Assembly: GCA_014859445.1 (NCBI GenBank)
Contig: JACUUC010000004.1
Span: 82,371-146,370 of the forward strand
From: Bacterioplanes sp.
GTDB lineage: Bacteria; Pseudomonadota; Gammaproteobacteria; Pseudomonadales; Oceanobacteraceae
DNA: 64,000 nucleotides
Reading direction: 5' to 3'
Shown here: in pieces, positions 46,158-55,658 of the stretch
Numbering within the stretch: position 1 is the stretch's first letter
Layout: every line of letters begins with the position of its first letter
Translations under genes and position numbers: made by a program
The notes under the pieces: model-generated
Told to the model about the DNA's origin: nothing
What the model saw: only the letters and a program-made list of their open reading frames with translations
The model's database searches: none

Positions 46158-46595
46158 TTACTCTGCGCTTTCGTCTTCTTCAGACTCTTCAATATCATCT
46201 GCATCGTCGGCATCATCATTCGATGCATCGTCAGCAGACTCTACGCGTGGCTCTGAACGACGACGATCTTCACGACCTTCTGCCGCTTTGATAGCCGATA
46301 CTTCAGTTACAGGGCCATCTTGACGGATAACCATGTTACGCAATACTGCGTCGTTATAACGGAAGTTAGCGCTCAATTCGTCCAATACTTCTTGAGTACA
46401 TTCAATGTTCATCAAGATGTAGTGTGCTTTATGAACGTCGTTGATTGGGTATGCCAAATGACGGCGACCCCAGTCTTCGAAGCGATGGATTTTACCGCCA
46501 GCACCTTCGATGGTGTTGGTGTAACGTTCTACCATAGCAGGTACTTGCTCGCTTTGATCTGGGTGAACCAGAAAAACGATTTCGTAGTGACGCAT
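46158..46595 (-). CDS. rpsF: 30S ribosomal protein S6 with long acidic tail
   Basis: A 145-aa S6. The core is [37 protein letters not shown] and HYILMNIEC. The last 35 or so residues are Asp/Glu/Ser-rich ([19 protein letters not shown]), a longer tail than in E. coli. In E. coli, S6 is the substrate for C-terminal glutamate addition by RimK; an encoded acidic tail is common but variable in the family. TAAGGAG lies 6 nt before the ATG at 46595; the longer frame reads through the leader hairpin. Confidence 0.97.
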   Translation of the reverse strand: MRHYEIVFLVHPDQSEQVPAMVERYTNTIEGAGGKIHRFEDWGRRHLAYPINDVHKAHYILMNIECTQEVLDELSANFRYNDAVLRNMVIRQDGPVTEVSAIKAAEGREDRRRSEPRVESADDASNDDADDADDIEESEEDESAE

Positions 46596-46618
46596 TGTCA
46601 GCTCCTTATGGGTTATTA

Positions 46619-46642
46619 GCCTTCCGGCCCATCCGGTAAGGC
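46619..46642 (-). promoter_or_regulatory. Candidate S6:S18-binding leader hairpin upstream of rpsF
   Basis: On the - strand, GCCTT-A-CCGG-ATGGG-CCGG-AAGGC folds into a stem with a bulged A and CCG-rich inner pairs, 24 nt before the rpsF start. It resembles the leader motif by which the S6:S18 complex represses its own operon. Read by eye; the exact consensus was not scored. Confidence 0.5.
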
Positions 46643-46866
46643 AAGGAGACCAATCTTGATGGGTTACACCCAGCATGATCAGAATTCAAGGAGCGCGGAG
46701 ATTAACAGAATCGACGCGAAGCTTCAATGCTTAACCATAGCGCGCATGGGCACAAATACCCCTGCGACAATTCGCCACACGACAAGCCGTAGTGGCCTAT
46801 GTATTCTGTCATTGAGCTATGAGGGTGGCTCAAGCATGTTTTCGTTTGGTCAAGCGAAGCCATTTG

Positions 46867-46905
46867 CTACAAAAAAGCCGAGCGCTATGCTCGGCTTTTT
46901 TGTAG
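46867..46905. terminator. Terminator after sspB, symmetric
   Basis: CTACAAAAAAGCCGAGC / GCTCGGCTTTTTTGTAG is a near-perfect palindrome with a 5-nt loop. It can act on the - strand after sspB and equally on + strand transcripts. Confidence 0.9.
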
Positions 46906-46947
46906 ATAACACGATGTCACGCTATCCGTTCAACACGGAACAAACCG

Positions 46948-47361
46948 TTACTTAACGACTTTTAATGATGGACGGTTTTGTCCTTCATTGTTGCGTGGCT
47001 GCGGTGGAGGTGGCGTTGGATCAGATGGGTCTGGAGCGCCCGCTTCAGAACCAAATACCATTCCCTGCCCATTCTCACGTGCATAGATGGCTAATATAGC
47101 CACCATGGGCACGTAGACGTCCATCGGCACACCACCAAAACGCGCATTAAACGACAAACCCGCATCATCAATGAGCAATGACTGAACTGCCGACGGACTG
47201 ATGTTCAATACGATTTGCCCATTGTTGACGTACTCTTGCGGTACTTGAACGGAATGAATCGCCGCATCAACCAGCACATACGGCGTGCATTGGTTATTCA
47301 AGATCCATTCGTTCAAAGCTCTGAGTAAATACGGACGACTGGGTGTCATGCGTGGATCCAT
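46948..47361 (-). CDS. sspB: Stringent starvation protein B, ClpXP adaptor
   Basis: A 137-aa adaptor that delivers ssrA-tagged and other substrates to ClpXP. The start MDPRMTPSRPYLLRALNEWIL aligns with E. coli SspB, followed by the substrate-binding core (INISPSAV-like NISPSAV, LSFNARFGG, VYVPMVAILAIYA). The Pro-rich linker and C-terminal ClpX-binding tail (RPSLKVVK) are intact. The ATG at 47361 is one base after the sspA stop. The longer frame runs back through sspA and is rejected. Confidence 0.97.
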   Translation of the reverse strand: MDPRMTPSRPYLLRALNEWILNNQCTPYVLVDAAIHSVQVPQEYVNNGQIVLNISPSAVQSLLIDDAGLSFNARFGGVPMDVYVPMVAILAIYARENGQGMVFGSEAGAPDPSDPTPPPPQPRNNEGQNRPSLKVVK

Positions 47362-47362
47362 A

Positions 47363-47989
47363 TCAGTCACGCATTTCACGCTCAGCTTCAGACAAGCTCG
47401 CCTGAAACGCATCACGCTCAAATAAGCGATCCATGTATTGCAGCAAAGGCTTACATTGCTTTTCGGGCAGCTCAATACCAAGTACCGGCAAACGCCACAA
47501 AATAGGCCCAATGCAGCAGTCAACGATGGTGAATTCTTCGCTCATAAAATACGGCATTTCGGCGAAGATCGGTGTAATTGCAATCAAGCTATCGGATAAC
47601 TCTTTGCGCGCTTTTTCTACGTCTTTGCCCTTACCTTGCAATACCGCTTCGATTAAGCCGCACCAGTCTTTTTCGATGCGATTAATCCACAAGCGCGATT
47701 GCGCACGAGCAACAGGATACACGGGCAACAAAGGTGGATGAGGGAATCGCTCGTCGAGGTATTCCATCATCACGTTGGCATCGTATAACACCAGCTCACG
47801 ATCCAGCAGCGTTGGCAATGAGTTATACGGATTCAGGCTAGCCAAGTCCTCTGGCTTGTTATCGGGATCGACATCATGAATTTCAACCGCCACACCCTTT
47901 TCCGCCAATACGATGCGTACGCGGTGGCTGTAATGGTCGGACGGATCTGAATAAAACGTCATGGAAGAGCGCTTTGCTACAACCCCCAT
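47363..47989 (-). CDS. sspA: Stringent starvation protein A
   Basis: A 208-aa glutathione-S-transferase-fold protein that binds RNA polymerase and alters transcription in stress. The start [33 protein letters not shown] matches homologues. [32 protein letters not shown] is the GST glutathione-site region, which in SspA does not bind glutathione. GAGGA lies just before the ATG at 47989. It is followed directly by sspB and lies downstream of petABC, the usual Pseudomonas-like order. Confidence 0.97.
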   Translation of the reverse strand: MGVVAKRSSMTFYSDPSDHYSHRVRIVLAEKGVAVEIHDVDPDNKPEDLASLNPYNSLPTLLDRELVLYDANVMMEYLDERFPHPPLLPVYPVARAQSRLWINRIEKDWCGLIEAVLQGKGKDVEKARKELSDSLIAITPIFAEMPYFMSEEFTIVDCCIGPILWRLPVLGIELPEKQCKPLLQYMDRLFERDAFQASLSEAEREMRD

Positions 47990-48014
47990 ATTTTCCTCAC
48001 TTTTTCTAGCAGAC

Positions 48015-48052
48015 CTAAAAACAAAGACAGCTCGGCCGCATAGCGACCGAGC
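48015..48052 (-). terminator. Terminator after petC
   Basis: On the - strand GGCTCGG...CCGAGC forms a 6-bp GC stem followed by TGTCTTTGTTTTT, between petC and sspA. Confidence 0.7.
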
Positions 48053-48098
48053 CACTTGAAAATCACCTCAGTGACTTCCGAAGTAACACACTGTGTGG

Positions 48099-48854
48099 TT
48101 ACTTCACATCACGCCAGTATTCTTTATTCAATAAATACACAGGAATAAAGAAGAAGGCTAAGAATAACAAGACCCAAATACCTAAGCGTTGACGCTCAAG
48201 AGCAATTGGCTCACCCATATAAACTAAGAAGTTTACTAGGTCGAATACCAAACGATCGTATTCTGCTGTACTCAATGTACCTGCCTTGGCCACATAAAGA
48301 ACATCGTCACGCTCTTCGGTAATCGCGATACCCGTTAAGCTATCAACGCCTACGGCAACTGGCGCAGTACCCTTAACTTGCATACCCTGCAACTCAGCCA
48401 ACACATGAGGCATGCCCACATCTTTAAAGACTTCGTTGTTGTATCCAAAAGGACGCATATCATCAGCGTAGAAACTGCGCAAATAGGTATACAACCAATC
48501 TGCACCGCGAACACGAGCAACCAAGGTCAAATCTGGCGGTGGCGCACCGAACCAAGCCTGACCATCTTCTCGACGCATGGCGTTCGTCATGAGCTCACCA
48601 ATACGTTTGTCGGCGAACACTAAGTTTTCCATCATTAAATCTTCAGGAATACCCAAGTCACGAGCAACACGATTGTAACGACCGTGCTCCAGTGAATGAC
48701 AGCCCATGCAGTAAGCCATGTACGTTTGTGCACCACTTTGCAGAGACGCATTGTCACGTAAATCGGTGCGATGCTTATCCAGCGGTATACTTGGACCCGC
48801 GGCTAAAGCGATTGTTGGCACTAAGGCAGCAATCAATAAAAATATCTTTTTCAT
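48099..48854 (-). CDS. petC: Ubiquinol-cytochrome c reductase, cytochrome c1
   Basis: A 251-aa bc1 subunit. A signal peptide (LIAALVPTIALA) is followed by heme c motif CMGCHSLEHG (about 50-59), DLTLVARVRG, the heme-ligand Met region, and a C-terminal anchor helix (WVLLFLAFFFIPVYLL). It takes electrons from the Rieske centre and passes them to cytochrome c. It overlaps petB by one base (TAATG). Confidence 0.97.
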   Translation of the reverse strand: MKKIFLLIAALVPTIALAAGPSIPLDKHRTDLRDNASLQSGAQTYMAYCMGCHSLEHGRYNRVARDLGIPEDLMMENLVFADKRIGELMTNAMRREDGQAWFGAPPPDLTLVARVRGADWLYTYLRSFYADDMRPFGYNNEVFKDVGMPHVLAELQGMQVKGTAPVAVGVDSLTGIAITEERDDVLYVAKAGTLSTAEYDRLVFDLVNFLVYMGEPIALERQRLGIWVLLFLAFFFIPVYLLNKEYWRDVK

Positions 48855-50086
48855 TAGTGACCTCCGGTTACGCGTTCTGGCACTGGCTTCGTTTTTTCCA
48901 TACGAGTGTAGAAAGGCATCAGTAAGAAGAATCCGAAGTAAATCACCGAGCCAACACGAGACAAGAACGTATTGATTTCAGTAGCAGGCTGCGTACCCAA
49001 CCACGTCAACAGAACGAACGCAACAGCAAACACCGGCAAGAAAATCTTGCTGATCATGCCCTTGTAACGCCAGCTACGTACGGGGCTACGATCCAACCAT
49101 GGCAGCACAAACAGAATGGCAATCGCACCACCCATGGCGACCACACCCATCAACTTGTCAGGAACCGCTCGTAAAATGGCGTAGAAAGCACCAAAGTACC
49201 AGACAGGTGCAATGTGTTCAGGTGTTTTCAAACCGTTTGCAGGCTCGAAGTTAGGCGCCTCTAGGAAGAAACCATTGGCTTCCGGGAAGAAGAACAACAC
49301 CACAGAGAAGGCCATCAAGAACACCACAATACCCACCAAATCGTGAACGGTGTAGTACGGATGGAAAGGAACGCCATCGAGTGGCTTACCATTTTCATCA
49401 ACCAGTTTCTTAATGTCGATACCGTCAGGGTTGTTAGAACCCACTTCGTGTAACGCCAACAAGTGCAATACCACCAGCATGACAATCACCAACGGCAAGG
49501 CAATCACGTGCAAGGCAAAGAATCGGTTTAACGTCGCGCCCGAGATGAGATAGTCACCACGCACCCATTCAACCAACGCATCACCTAGGCCGAAAGGAAT
49601 GACACCAAACAAAGAAATAATAACTTGAGCGCCCCAGTATGACATTTGACCCCATGGCAATACGTAACCCATAAAGGCTTCGGCCATTAACGCCAAGTAG
49701 ATCAACATACCGAAGATCCAAATCAATTCACGAGGCTTTTGATACGAACCGTACAATAACGCTCGCATCATGTGCAGATAGACTGCAATAAAGAAGAACG
49801 AAGCGCCCGTTGAGTGCATGTAGCGAATCAACCAACCCCATTCCACATCACGCATGATGTATTCAACAGAAGCAAATGCCCCTTCAACCGAAGGAACGTA
49901 ATTCATCGTCAACCAAATACCAGACAAAATTTGGTTAACCAGCATGAGCATGGACAAAACGCCGAAAAAATACCAAAAATTGAAATTTTTGGGCGCATAG
50001 TATTTTGACATATGCTTTTCATAGGCTTGCGTTACCGGCAAGCGGTCGTCAATCCAGCCCATGAGGGTATTTTTTTGATTGCTCAT
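48854..50086 (-). CDS. petB: Ubiquinol-cytochrome c reductase, cytochrome b
   Basis: A 410-aa integral membrane bc1 subunit with about eight helices. It holds the histidines for hemes bL and bH (RYMHSTGASFFFIAVYLHMMRALLYGSY and NRFFALHVIALPLVIVMLVVLHLLALHEVGSNNP), plus the PEWYF-like Qo-site motif read here as APVWYFGAFYAILRAVPDK, with PVWY in place of PEWY. This substitution at a normally catalytic Glu is notable. It overlaps petA and petC by one base each. Confidence 0.97.
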   Translation of the reverse strand: MSNQKNTLMGWIDDRLPVTQAYEKHMSKYYAPKNFNFWYFFGVLSMLMLVNQILSGIWLTMNYVPSVEGAFASVEYIMRDVEWGWLIRYMHSTGASFFFIAVYLHMMRALLYGSYQKPRELIWIFGMLIYLALMAEAFMGYVLPWGQMSYWGAQVIISLFGVIPFGLGDALVEWVRGDYLISGATLNRFFALHVIALPLVIVMLVVLHLLALHEVGSNNPDGIDIKKLVDENGKPLDGVPFHPYYTVHDLVGIVVFLMAFSVVLFFFPEANGFFLEAPNFEPANGLKTPEHIAPVWYFGAFYAILRAVPDKLMGVVAMGGAIAILFVLPWLDRSPVRSWRYKGMISKIFLPVFAVAFVLLTWLGTQPATEINTFLSRVGSVIYFGFFLLMPFYTRMEKTKPVPERVTGGH

Positions 50087-50682
50087 TAAGCATTCTCCTC
50101 ATCGATACCGATTACAATAACCTCTGTCGTTTCAAAGCTGTAAGGCGGTACGACTAAGTTGTCAGCGGCCGGAGAGCCATTGAATACACGACCCGAGAAA
50201 TCGAACCGTGAGCCGTGGCATGGGCAATACCAGCCGCCCTTCCAGTTGGCATCGAATGGCTCTGGTTTCACTTCAGGATGGTAAGTCGGGGCGCAACCCA
50301 AGTGCGTACAAACACCCAACAGCACAGCCAATTCTGGCTTGCGTGAACGATGCAAATTGTCTGCATAGTCTGGCTGCTGTTCTTTGTTGCTGTTATTGGG
50401 ATCCTTTAGTTGACCATTTAGGCCCTCTAAATAACCCAAGGTTTCTGGTGTGCGACGAGCCACATACACCGGCTTTCCGCGCCATTCAGCTACAATCATG
50501 GCACCAGGTTCAATTTTGCTGACATCGACACTTGTTGGGGCACCAGCTGCTTTCGCCTTTTCACTTGGGTTCCAAGATTTGACGTAAGGAACTGCGAGAA
50601 AGCCCGCACCAACCGCACCAACCGCTGCAGTTGCACCCACCAACAGAGTTCGCCGACCTTGATTAACGCCGTCTTGACTCAT
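50086..50682 (-). CDS. petA: Ubiquinol-cytochrome c reductase, Rieske iron-sulfur subunit
   Basis: A 198-aa bc1 subunit. A twin-arginine N-terminus (GRRTLLVGATAAVGAVGA) doubles as membrane anchor. Rieske cluster motifs CTHLGC and CPCHGS are intact, with SGRVFNGSPAADNLVVPPY. It oxidises ubiquinol at the Qo site. It is first in the petABC operon, and the gene pair next upstream encodes S9/L13. Confidence 0.98.
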   Translation of the reverse strand: MSQDGVNQGRRTLLVGATAAVGAVGAGFLAVPYVKSWNPSEKAKAAGAPTSVDVSKIEPGAMIVAEWRGKPVYVARRTPETLGYLEGLNGQLKDPNNSNKEQQPDYADNLHRSRKPELAVLLGVCTHLGCAPTYHPEVKPEPFDANWKGGWYCPCHGSRFDFSGRVFNGSPAADNLVVPPYSFETTEVIVIGIDEENA

Positions 50683-50902
50683 TACTTTCTTCTCCCATCA
50701 ATAGAATTCTTGTGCTAACACTAGGCTAGGAGGAAATTGTACAAATAGTGTACAGCCATAGCGTAACATACAGAGCGGCGCCCATACTAAAGAAATTGGG
50801 CTTATTAGACAACCGAAATTGGTCTGATAGAGGGGGATTTCAGGCATAAAAAAAGCGTCTGTTGACCTAAGCCAAGAGACGCTCTTTTGAGCAAGCGAAA
50901 TA
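50683..50902. promoter_or_regulatory. petABC promoter region and rpsI terminator
   Basis: A 220-bp gap. On the - strand, AGCGTCTCTTGG...CAGACGCTTTTTTT (50847-50888) terminates rpsI. Nearer petA, TGTAC-N7-GTACA (50738-50754) is a short inverted repeat in the likely promoter area. No FNR-type TTGAT-N4-ATCAA site is seen. Confidence 0.5.
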
Positions 50903-51295
50903 TTAACGCTTAGAGAATTGTGGCTTCTTACGTGCTTTACGCAGACCCACTTTCTTACGCTCAACTTCACGTGCATCACGAGTTACGTAACCCGCTGCGC
51001 GCAATGATGGACGCAAGGTCTCATCATATTGCATTAAAGCACGTGTGATGCCATGACGAATTGCACCAGCTTGGCCATTACCACCGCCACCTTGTACATT
51101 CACGATCACATCAAATTTTTCCAAGCTCTCGGTCAACTCTAATGGCTGACGAACAACCATGCGAGCAGTTTGACGACCGAAATATTCGTCCAAAGGACGC
51201 TTATTTACTACGATGCTGCCAGTACCTGGACGCAAAAACACACGCGCAGTGGAGGTTTTGCGGCGGCCAGTACCATAATATTGAGAAGCTGCCAT
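50903..51295 (-). CDS. rpsI: 30S ribosomal protein S9
   Basis: A 130-aa S9 with [50 protein letters not shown] and the invariant basic tail [11 protein letters not shown], whose last Arg contacts P-site tRNA. One base after rplM. Confidence 0.99.
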   Translation of the reverse strand: MAASQYYGTGRRKTSTARVFLRPGTGSIVVNKRPLDEYFGRQTARMVVRQPLELTESLEKFDVIVNVQGGGGNGQAGAIRHGITRALMQYDETLRPSLRAAGYVTRDAREVERKKVGLRKARKKPQFSKR

Positions 51296-51296
51296 C

Positions 51297-51731
51297 TTAT
51301 TGTCCCAGTTTCAGTTCTTGGGGCTGTTGAGCAGTATGTGGATGCTCATTACCCGCGTAAACTTTCATTTTACCGAACATAGCACGACCCAATGGGTTCT
51401 TAGGCAGCATGCCTTTGACGGCTAGTTCAATAACTTGTTCTGGCTTGTAGTCAATCAATTTTTCAAAAGAGATCGACTTCAGACCGCCAGGGTAACCAGT
51501 ATGGCGGTGATACATTTTATCACTGCTTTTTTTGCCGGTTACTTTAACTTTGTCTGCATTGATAACAACGATGTAATCGCCGGTATCGACATGTGGAGTG
51601 TATTCTGGCTTGTGCTTGCCTCTCAAGCGGCGAGCAACCTCAGTGGCCAGGCGACCCAGCGTTTGCTCAGCTGCATCCACTACAAACCACTCACGTTTTA
51701 CGGTTTCTGGTTTCGCGCTGTAAGTTTTCAT
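51297..51731 (-). CDS. rplM: 50S ribosomal protein L13
   Basis: A 144-aa L13: [65 protein letters not shown] and [12 protein letters not shown]. The ATG at 51731 is the family start; a TTG one codon earlier is unlikely. Upstream of rpsI as in nearly all bacteria. Confidence 0.99.
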   Translation of the reverse strand: MKTYSAKPETVKREWFVVDAAEQTLGRLATEVARRLRGKHKPEYTPHVDTGDYIVVINADKVKVTGKKSSDKMYHRHTGYPGGLKSISFEKLIDYKPEQVIELAVKGMLPKNPLGRAMFGKMKVYAGNEHPHTAQQPQELKLGQ

Positions 51732-51831
51732 CAATTTCTCGCCTTCAAGGGCATGTTGATCCGAAAAGAGGGCGGCATTCTAATGAAATTACCAACCATT
51801 GGCAAGGCTAATTGCACATCATTTTCGGTTT

Positions 51832-52143
51832 TCAGTATCTTTCTGGTTCTCGGAACTTAACCAGCCCAAATATCAGAGACAACATCGTGACCATGATATT
51901 CAGCAAAATTGCCAAAGCCATCATGGTGGATGTGTGTTCCTGACGGTCATAGCCGAGCACCTGTCCTATGTAGAATCCTGCCGAGGCGACAATGAAGCCC
52001 ACCACGATACACGACACTAATAAATAGCCTTTGCCATCATCAAGACTGAGTTGCTCGTTATTTACTCGTTGCTGCAACAAGGCATAGACCCCTAAGCACA
52101 ACAAGGCCGACAACACCATTCCAATAAGAAAGTACGCAATCAT
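51832..52143 (-). CDS. Small four-helix membrane protein, hypothetical
   Basis: A 103-aa protein made almost wholly of hydrophobic helices: MIAYFLIGMVLSALLCLGVYAL, YLLVSCIVVGFIVASAGFYIG and MMALAILLNIMVTMLSLIFGLV, joined by short charged turns. A GCGGAA site precedes the ATG. It lies between rplM and prfC on the same strand with its own upstream gap. I do not recognise the family; the clean membrane pattern argues for a real gene. Confidence 0.6.
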   Translation of the reverse strand: MIAYFLIGMVLSALLCLGVYALLQQRVNNEQLSLDDGKGYLLVSCIVVGFIVASAGFYIGQVLGYDRQEHTSTMMALAILLNIMVTMLSLIFGLVKFREPERY

Positions 52144-52225
52144 ACTGTATTTCCGCTCAACAATTTACTGCAAGATTAGCTGAAAAAGCGCGTCCTGCAA
52201 GTTGTACTGCTGATTGCTCTTATCG

Positions 52226-53809
52226 TTAGTGTTCTCGCGTTGCACGGAAATCAATTTCCGGCCAACGTTCTTCGGTTAAACTAAGATTTACTCGGCTGGG
52301 CGCAATATAACTTAAATGACCGCCGCCATCCATCGCCAAATTGTCAGATGCCTTACGTTTAAACTCTTCCAGCTTCTTGACATCATCACAATACACCCAA
52401 CGAGCGGTATTGACCGCGATGGGTTCGTAAATGCATTCGACCTTATATTCATCTCGCAACCGCTGCTGCACCACATCAAACTGCAGTACCCCTACGGCTC
52501 CCAAAATCAAGTCGTTGTTGTTTAATGGCATAAACAACTGGGTGGCACCTTCTTCCGACAATTGTTGCAAGCCTTTCTGCAACTGCTTCATTTTTAACGG
52601 GTCTTTCAATCGAACGCGCTTAAACAGCTCCGGTGCAAAATGCGGAATACCCGTGAAGCGCATCTCTTCGCCTTGACTGAAGGTATCACCGATCTGGATG
52701 GTGCCATGGTTATGTAAACCAATAATGTCACCGGACACCGCCTCTTCGACCGCGCTGCGATCACCCGCCAAAAAGGTTACGGCGTCGGCCACACGGACAT
52801 CCTTACCTAGGCGTACGTGACGAATCTTCATACCCTGCCGGTAGGTACCGGAACAAATACGCATAAACGCAATACGATCTCGATGTTTTGGATCCATATT
52901 GGCTTGGATTTTAAAAATGAAACCACTGAAGTTTTCTTCCGTTGGCGCCACCGCACGATCGGCCACATGACGAGCGAGCGGCTGAGGCGCCCACTCAACA
53001 AAATAGTCCAGCAGCTCACGCACACCAAAATTAGCCAATGCCGTACCAAAGAACACGGGAGTCATCTCCCCGTTTAAATACTGTTCAAGATCAAACTCGT
53101 AACTGGCACCGCGCACCAACTCCATTTCATCCACCAGCTCAGCAACCCAATCAGCACCCAGCATTGCCTCAGCTTCCGGCGAGGCCAATCCTTGAATCTG
53201 GATGTCATCAGGCACCACACTGCCTTGCCCAGGGGTAAAAACATGAATGGTGTCGGTAATCAGGTTATATACGCCCTTAAAGGCTTTCCCCATGCCAATC
53301 GGCCACGTAATGGGCGCGCATTTGATTTTCAGGATGGTTTCAATTTCATCCAGCACTTCAATGTGATCACGAACTTCACGATCCATTTTGTTAATGAAGG
53401 TGAAAATCGGCGTGTCACGCAAGCGACAGACTTCCATCAGCTTGATGGTTCGATCTTCAACCCCTTTTGCTCCATCAATGACCATCAACACCGAATCCAC
53501 CGCCGTTAAGGTACGGTAGGTATCTTCCGAGAAGTCTTCGTGACCTGGGGTATCGAGCAAATTGACCATGCGGTCTTTGTACGGAAACTGCATCACCGAG
53601 GTGGTAATCGAAATACCCCGATCTTGTTCCATTTGCATCCAGTCAGAGGTGGCCATGCGGCCTGTTTTCTTGCCTTTCACTGTACCCGCCATCTGGATTG
53701 CATTGCCCAGCAGCAGCAGTTTTTCGGTAATGGTGGTTTTACCCGCATCGGGGTGAGAAATAATACCGAACGTGCGACGTTGGTTTACTTCGCTAGTAAA
53801 GTCGGTCAT
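52226..53809 (-). CDS. prfC: Peptide chain release factor 3
   Basis: A 527-aa translational GTPase that recycles RF1/RF2. G motifs: SHPDAGKTT (G1), [14 protein letters not shown] (G3), NKMDRE (G4). Later [12 protein letters not shown] and the ESTIYEP-like ECIYEPIAV are RF3 marks. The ATG at 53809 is the homologue-like start with AGG upstream; the upstream TTG is unlikely. It is divergent from roxS with overlapping control regions (76 bp between starts). Confidence 0.98.
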   Translation of the reverse strand: MTDFTSEVNQRRTFGIISHPDAGKTTITEKLLLLGNAIQMAGTVKGKKTGRMATSDWMQMEQDRGISITTSVMQFPYKDRMVNLLDTPGHEDFSEDTYRTLTAVDSVLMVIDGAKGVEDRTIKLMEVCRLRDTPIFTFINKMDREVRDHIEVLDEIETILKIKCAPITWPIGMGKAFKGVYNLITDTIHVFTPGQGSVVPDDIQIQGLASPEAEAMLGADWVAELVDEMELVRGASYEFDLEQYLNGEMTPVFFGTALANFGVRELLDYFVEWAPQPLARHVADRAVAPTEENFSGFIFKIQANMDPKHRDRIAFMRICSGTYRQGMKIRHVRLGKDVRVADAVTFLAGDRSAVEEAVSGDIIGLHNHGTIQIGDTFSQGEEMRFTGIPHFAPELFKRVRLKDPLKMKQLQKGLQQLSEEGATQLFMPLNNNDLILGAVGVLQFDVVQQRLRDEYKVECIYEPIAVNTARWVYCDDVKKLEEFKRKASDNLAMDGGGHLSYIAPSRVNLSLTEERWPEIDFRATREH

Positions 53810-53885
53810 GACCAAACCTGTGCTATATCAAAAAAACGCAGTATACCTGATCGCGCAGTGCCACTACAGCGGGTATAATCATCGC

Positions 53886-55109
53886 ATGACTAATGACCTC
53901 TCCTTATTACTCCACCGTCTTGCTCTGCTACGCACCTCATTGCTTGCGGTTGGCGTGATGTTTTTAGGCTATTTGCAATGGCACGGTTTTCAACACTTAG
54001 CGCCAGCGTGGTGGCTACTGTTTGGCTATCTACCATTACTGGTCTTGAGTTTTTGGCAAAGCTCACGCCCCGTCGCCGATTGGATGGTTCTGCTGCATCT
54101 TGCGGCAGAAAGCCAACTTTTGGCAGGCATTCTCTTTTTTACCGGTGGGGCTACCAATCCATTTATTTCGTATTTTCTCGTGCTATTGGTGGTCGCTGCC
54201 TATGCCTTACCTTGGCGCTACAGCGCTTGGATTGGTGTCATTTGTATTATTGACTATAGCGTACTCACTCAGTGGTATTTACCCCTGCTGGTGCATGACC
54301 ATACGCTGCACAGCAATACCTTATTTGATTGGCACTTGGCCGGTATGTGGCTGATGTTTGTCATCAGCGCATTGATTGTGTTGATTTTCATCCCTCTGTT
54401 ATTGCAATCACAGCAACGCCAACGAACCGAAATCCAAGCACTGCGCGAGCAACAATTGAAAAACGAGCAACTCATTGGCATTGCCACATTGGCCGCAGGG
54501 ACAGCTCATGAGATGGGCACCCCATTGATGACCATGCACATGGTACTCGATGACGTTGCTCATCAAGAAAATCATGTGATTGATAAACGTGACTTACATA
54601 TTTTACGTGAGCAGGTCACTCTGTGTCGGCAATCCTTGCAACAACTCACATTGGCTGGCCGGCAAGCACACATCGTTGGTGAGCGAGAGGCCTATCCGTG
54701 GCTCTGCGCGTTATTGCATCGTTGGCGTTTAAGCCACCCGAATGCGTTATGGGTCGATGATGGTATCGACTGCAAAGGCCTTATTCCTTCATCGCCACTA
54801 CTCGATCAAGCGCTATTGAACTTATTAGACAATGCCGCAGAAGCGGGTCAACAACCCATCCATTTAGAAGCACGCATCGTCAACAACCACTGGCAACTGG
54901 ACATCACACAGCCTGACCCCATGGCAGGTTCCCATATTCAAGCATCGCCGTTATTCACCAGCCCCAAAGAATCCGGCATGGGCATCGGTTTGTATCTAAG
55001 CAATGCCAGTGTCGAGCAATTTCATGGCTCCGTTGAGCTCAAGGCGCTGCACACAGGTGCCAGTTTGTGCCGCATACGTATTCCATTAGTTGGCAAACAC
55101 AAGGAGTAA
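53886..55109 (+). CDS. roxS: RegB/PrrB/RoxS-type redox sensor histidine kinase
   Basis: A 407-aa kinase with six predicted helices and no large periplasmic domain. The quinone-binding GGATNPF motif (87-93) typical of RegB/RoxS is present, with the H-box His208 in GTAHEMGTPL and HATPase_c motifs NLLDNAAEAG and SGMGIGLYLSNA. The conserved regulatory Cys of RegB is not evident next to the H-box. The start at 53886 is chosen because the longer frame lies antisense to prfC. The cognate regulator is 3 bp downstream. Confidence 0.93.
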   Translation: MTNDLSLLLHRLALLRTSLLAVGVMFLGYLQWHGFQHLAPAWWLLFGYLPLLVLSFWQSSRPVADWMVLLHLAAESQLLAGILFFTGGATNPFISYFLVLLVVAAYALPWRYSAWIGVICIIDYSVLTQWYLPLLVHDHTLHSNTLFDWHLAGMWLMFVISALIVLIFIPLLLQSQQRQRTEIQALREQQLKNEQLIGIATLAAGTAHEMGTPLMTMHMVLDDVAHQENHVIDKRDLHILREQVTLCRQSLQQLTLAGRQAHIVGEREAYPWLCALLHRWRLSHPNALWVDDGIDCKGLIPSSPLLDQALLNLLDNAAEAGQQPIHLEARIVNNHWQLDITQPDPMAGSHIQASPLFTSPKESGMGIGLYLSNASVEQFHGSVELKALHTGASLCRIRIPLVGKHKE

Positions 55110-55112
55110 CGA

Positions 55113-55658
55113 GTGAGTGATGCACGTACCATTTTGATTATTGATGACGATGTGCATTTCAATCAAGTTTTGTGCCGTAGCCTTGAACGACAAGGATTCT
55201 CGGTGCTCTCTAGTCATACGACAGAAGAAGCCCTGCTGTTAGCAAGTCAGCACACCATTGATTGGGTCGCGTTGGATTTACGCTTAGAACAAGAGTCTGG
55301 CTTATCCTTGATCAAACCACTGTTGGGGCTCCAGCCTCAGTTGCGTATTGTGATGCTCACTGGCTATGCCAGCATCCCTACTGCGGTGGAAGCCGTCAAA
55401 CTGGGAGCGTACAACTACCTGCACAAACCCGCCACACTGCAAGAGTTGCTGTCGGCTTTCGATGACGTAGCAGAACACAGCGACCTACCGGCTGCAGAAC
55501 ATACCGTAAACGATGTGATGTCGATTGATCGTATGGAGTGGGAACACATTCAACGCGTATTGAGTGAACAACAAGGGAATATTTCAGCAACGGCACGCTT
55601 ACTGAACATGCACCGCCGCACATTGCAACGAAAGCTGCAAAAATACGCACCTCGCTAA
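55113..55658 (+). CDS. roxR: RegA/PrrA/RoxR-type response regulator
   Basis: A 181-aa two-domain regulator. The receiver has IIDDDVHF and phospho-acceptor Asp55 in ALDLRLEQ, with Thr and Lys in MLTGYAS and LHKPAT. The C-terminal Fis-type helix-turn-helix (GNISATARLLNMHRRTLQRKL) is the RegA/RoxR DNA-binding domain. It starts at a GTG with AAGGAG 6 nt upstream. With roxS it controls respiratory genes according to redox state in relatives; the bc1 genes 5 kb away are possible targets. Confidence 0.94.
   Translation: MSDARTILIIDDDVHFNQVLCRSLERQGFSVLSSHTTEEALLLASQHTIDWVALDLRLEQESGLSLIKPLLGLQPQLRIVMLTGYASIPTAVEAVKLGAYNYLHKPATLQELLSAFDDVAEHSDLPAAEHTVNDVMSIDRMEWEHIQRVLSEQQGNISATARLLNMHRRTLQRKLQKYAPR

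Larger units (their letters stand above)
46596..46947. other. Gene-free stretch between rpsF and sspB
   Basis: Contains the rpsF leader hairpin (46619-46642), the presumed rpsF promoter upstream of it, and the sspB terminator (46867-46905). Short open frames here on either strand lack ribosome sites and family character. Confidence 0.6.

Noticed and set aside
46656..46955. 99-aa + strand frame in the rpsF-sspB gap
   Set aside because: Runs through the terminator palindrome and lacks a ribosome site and family character.
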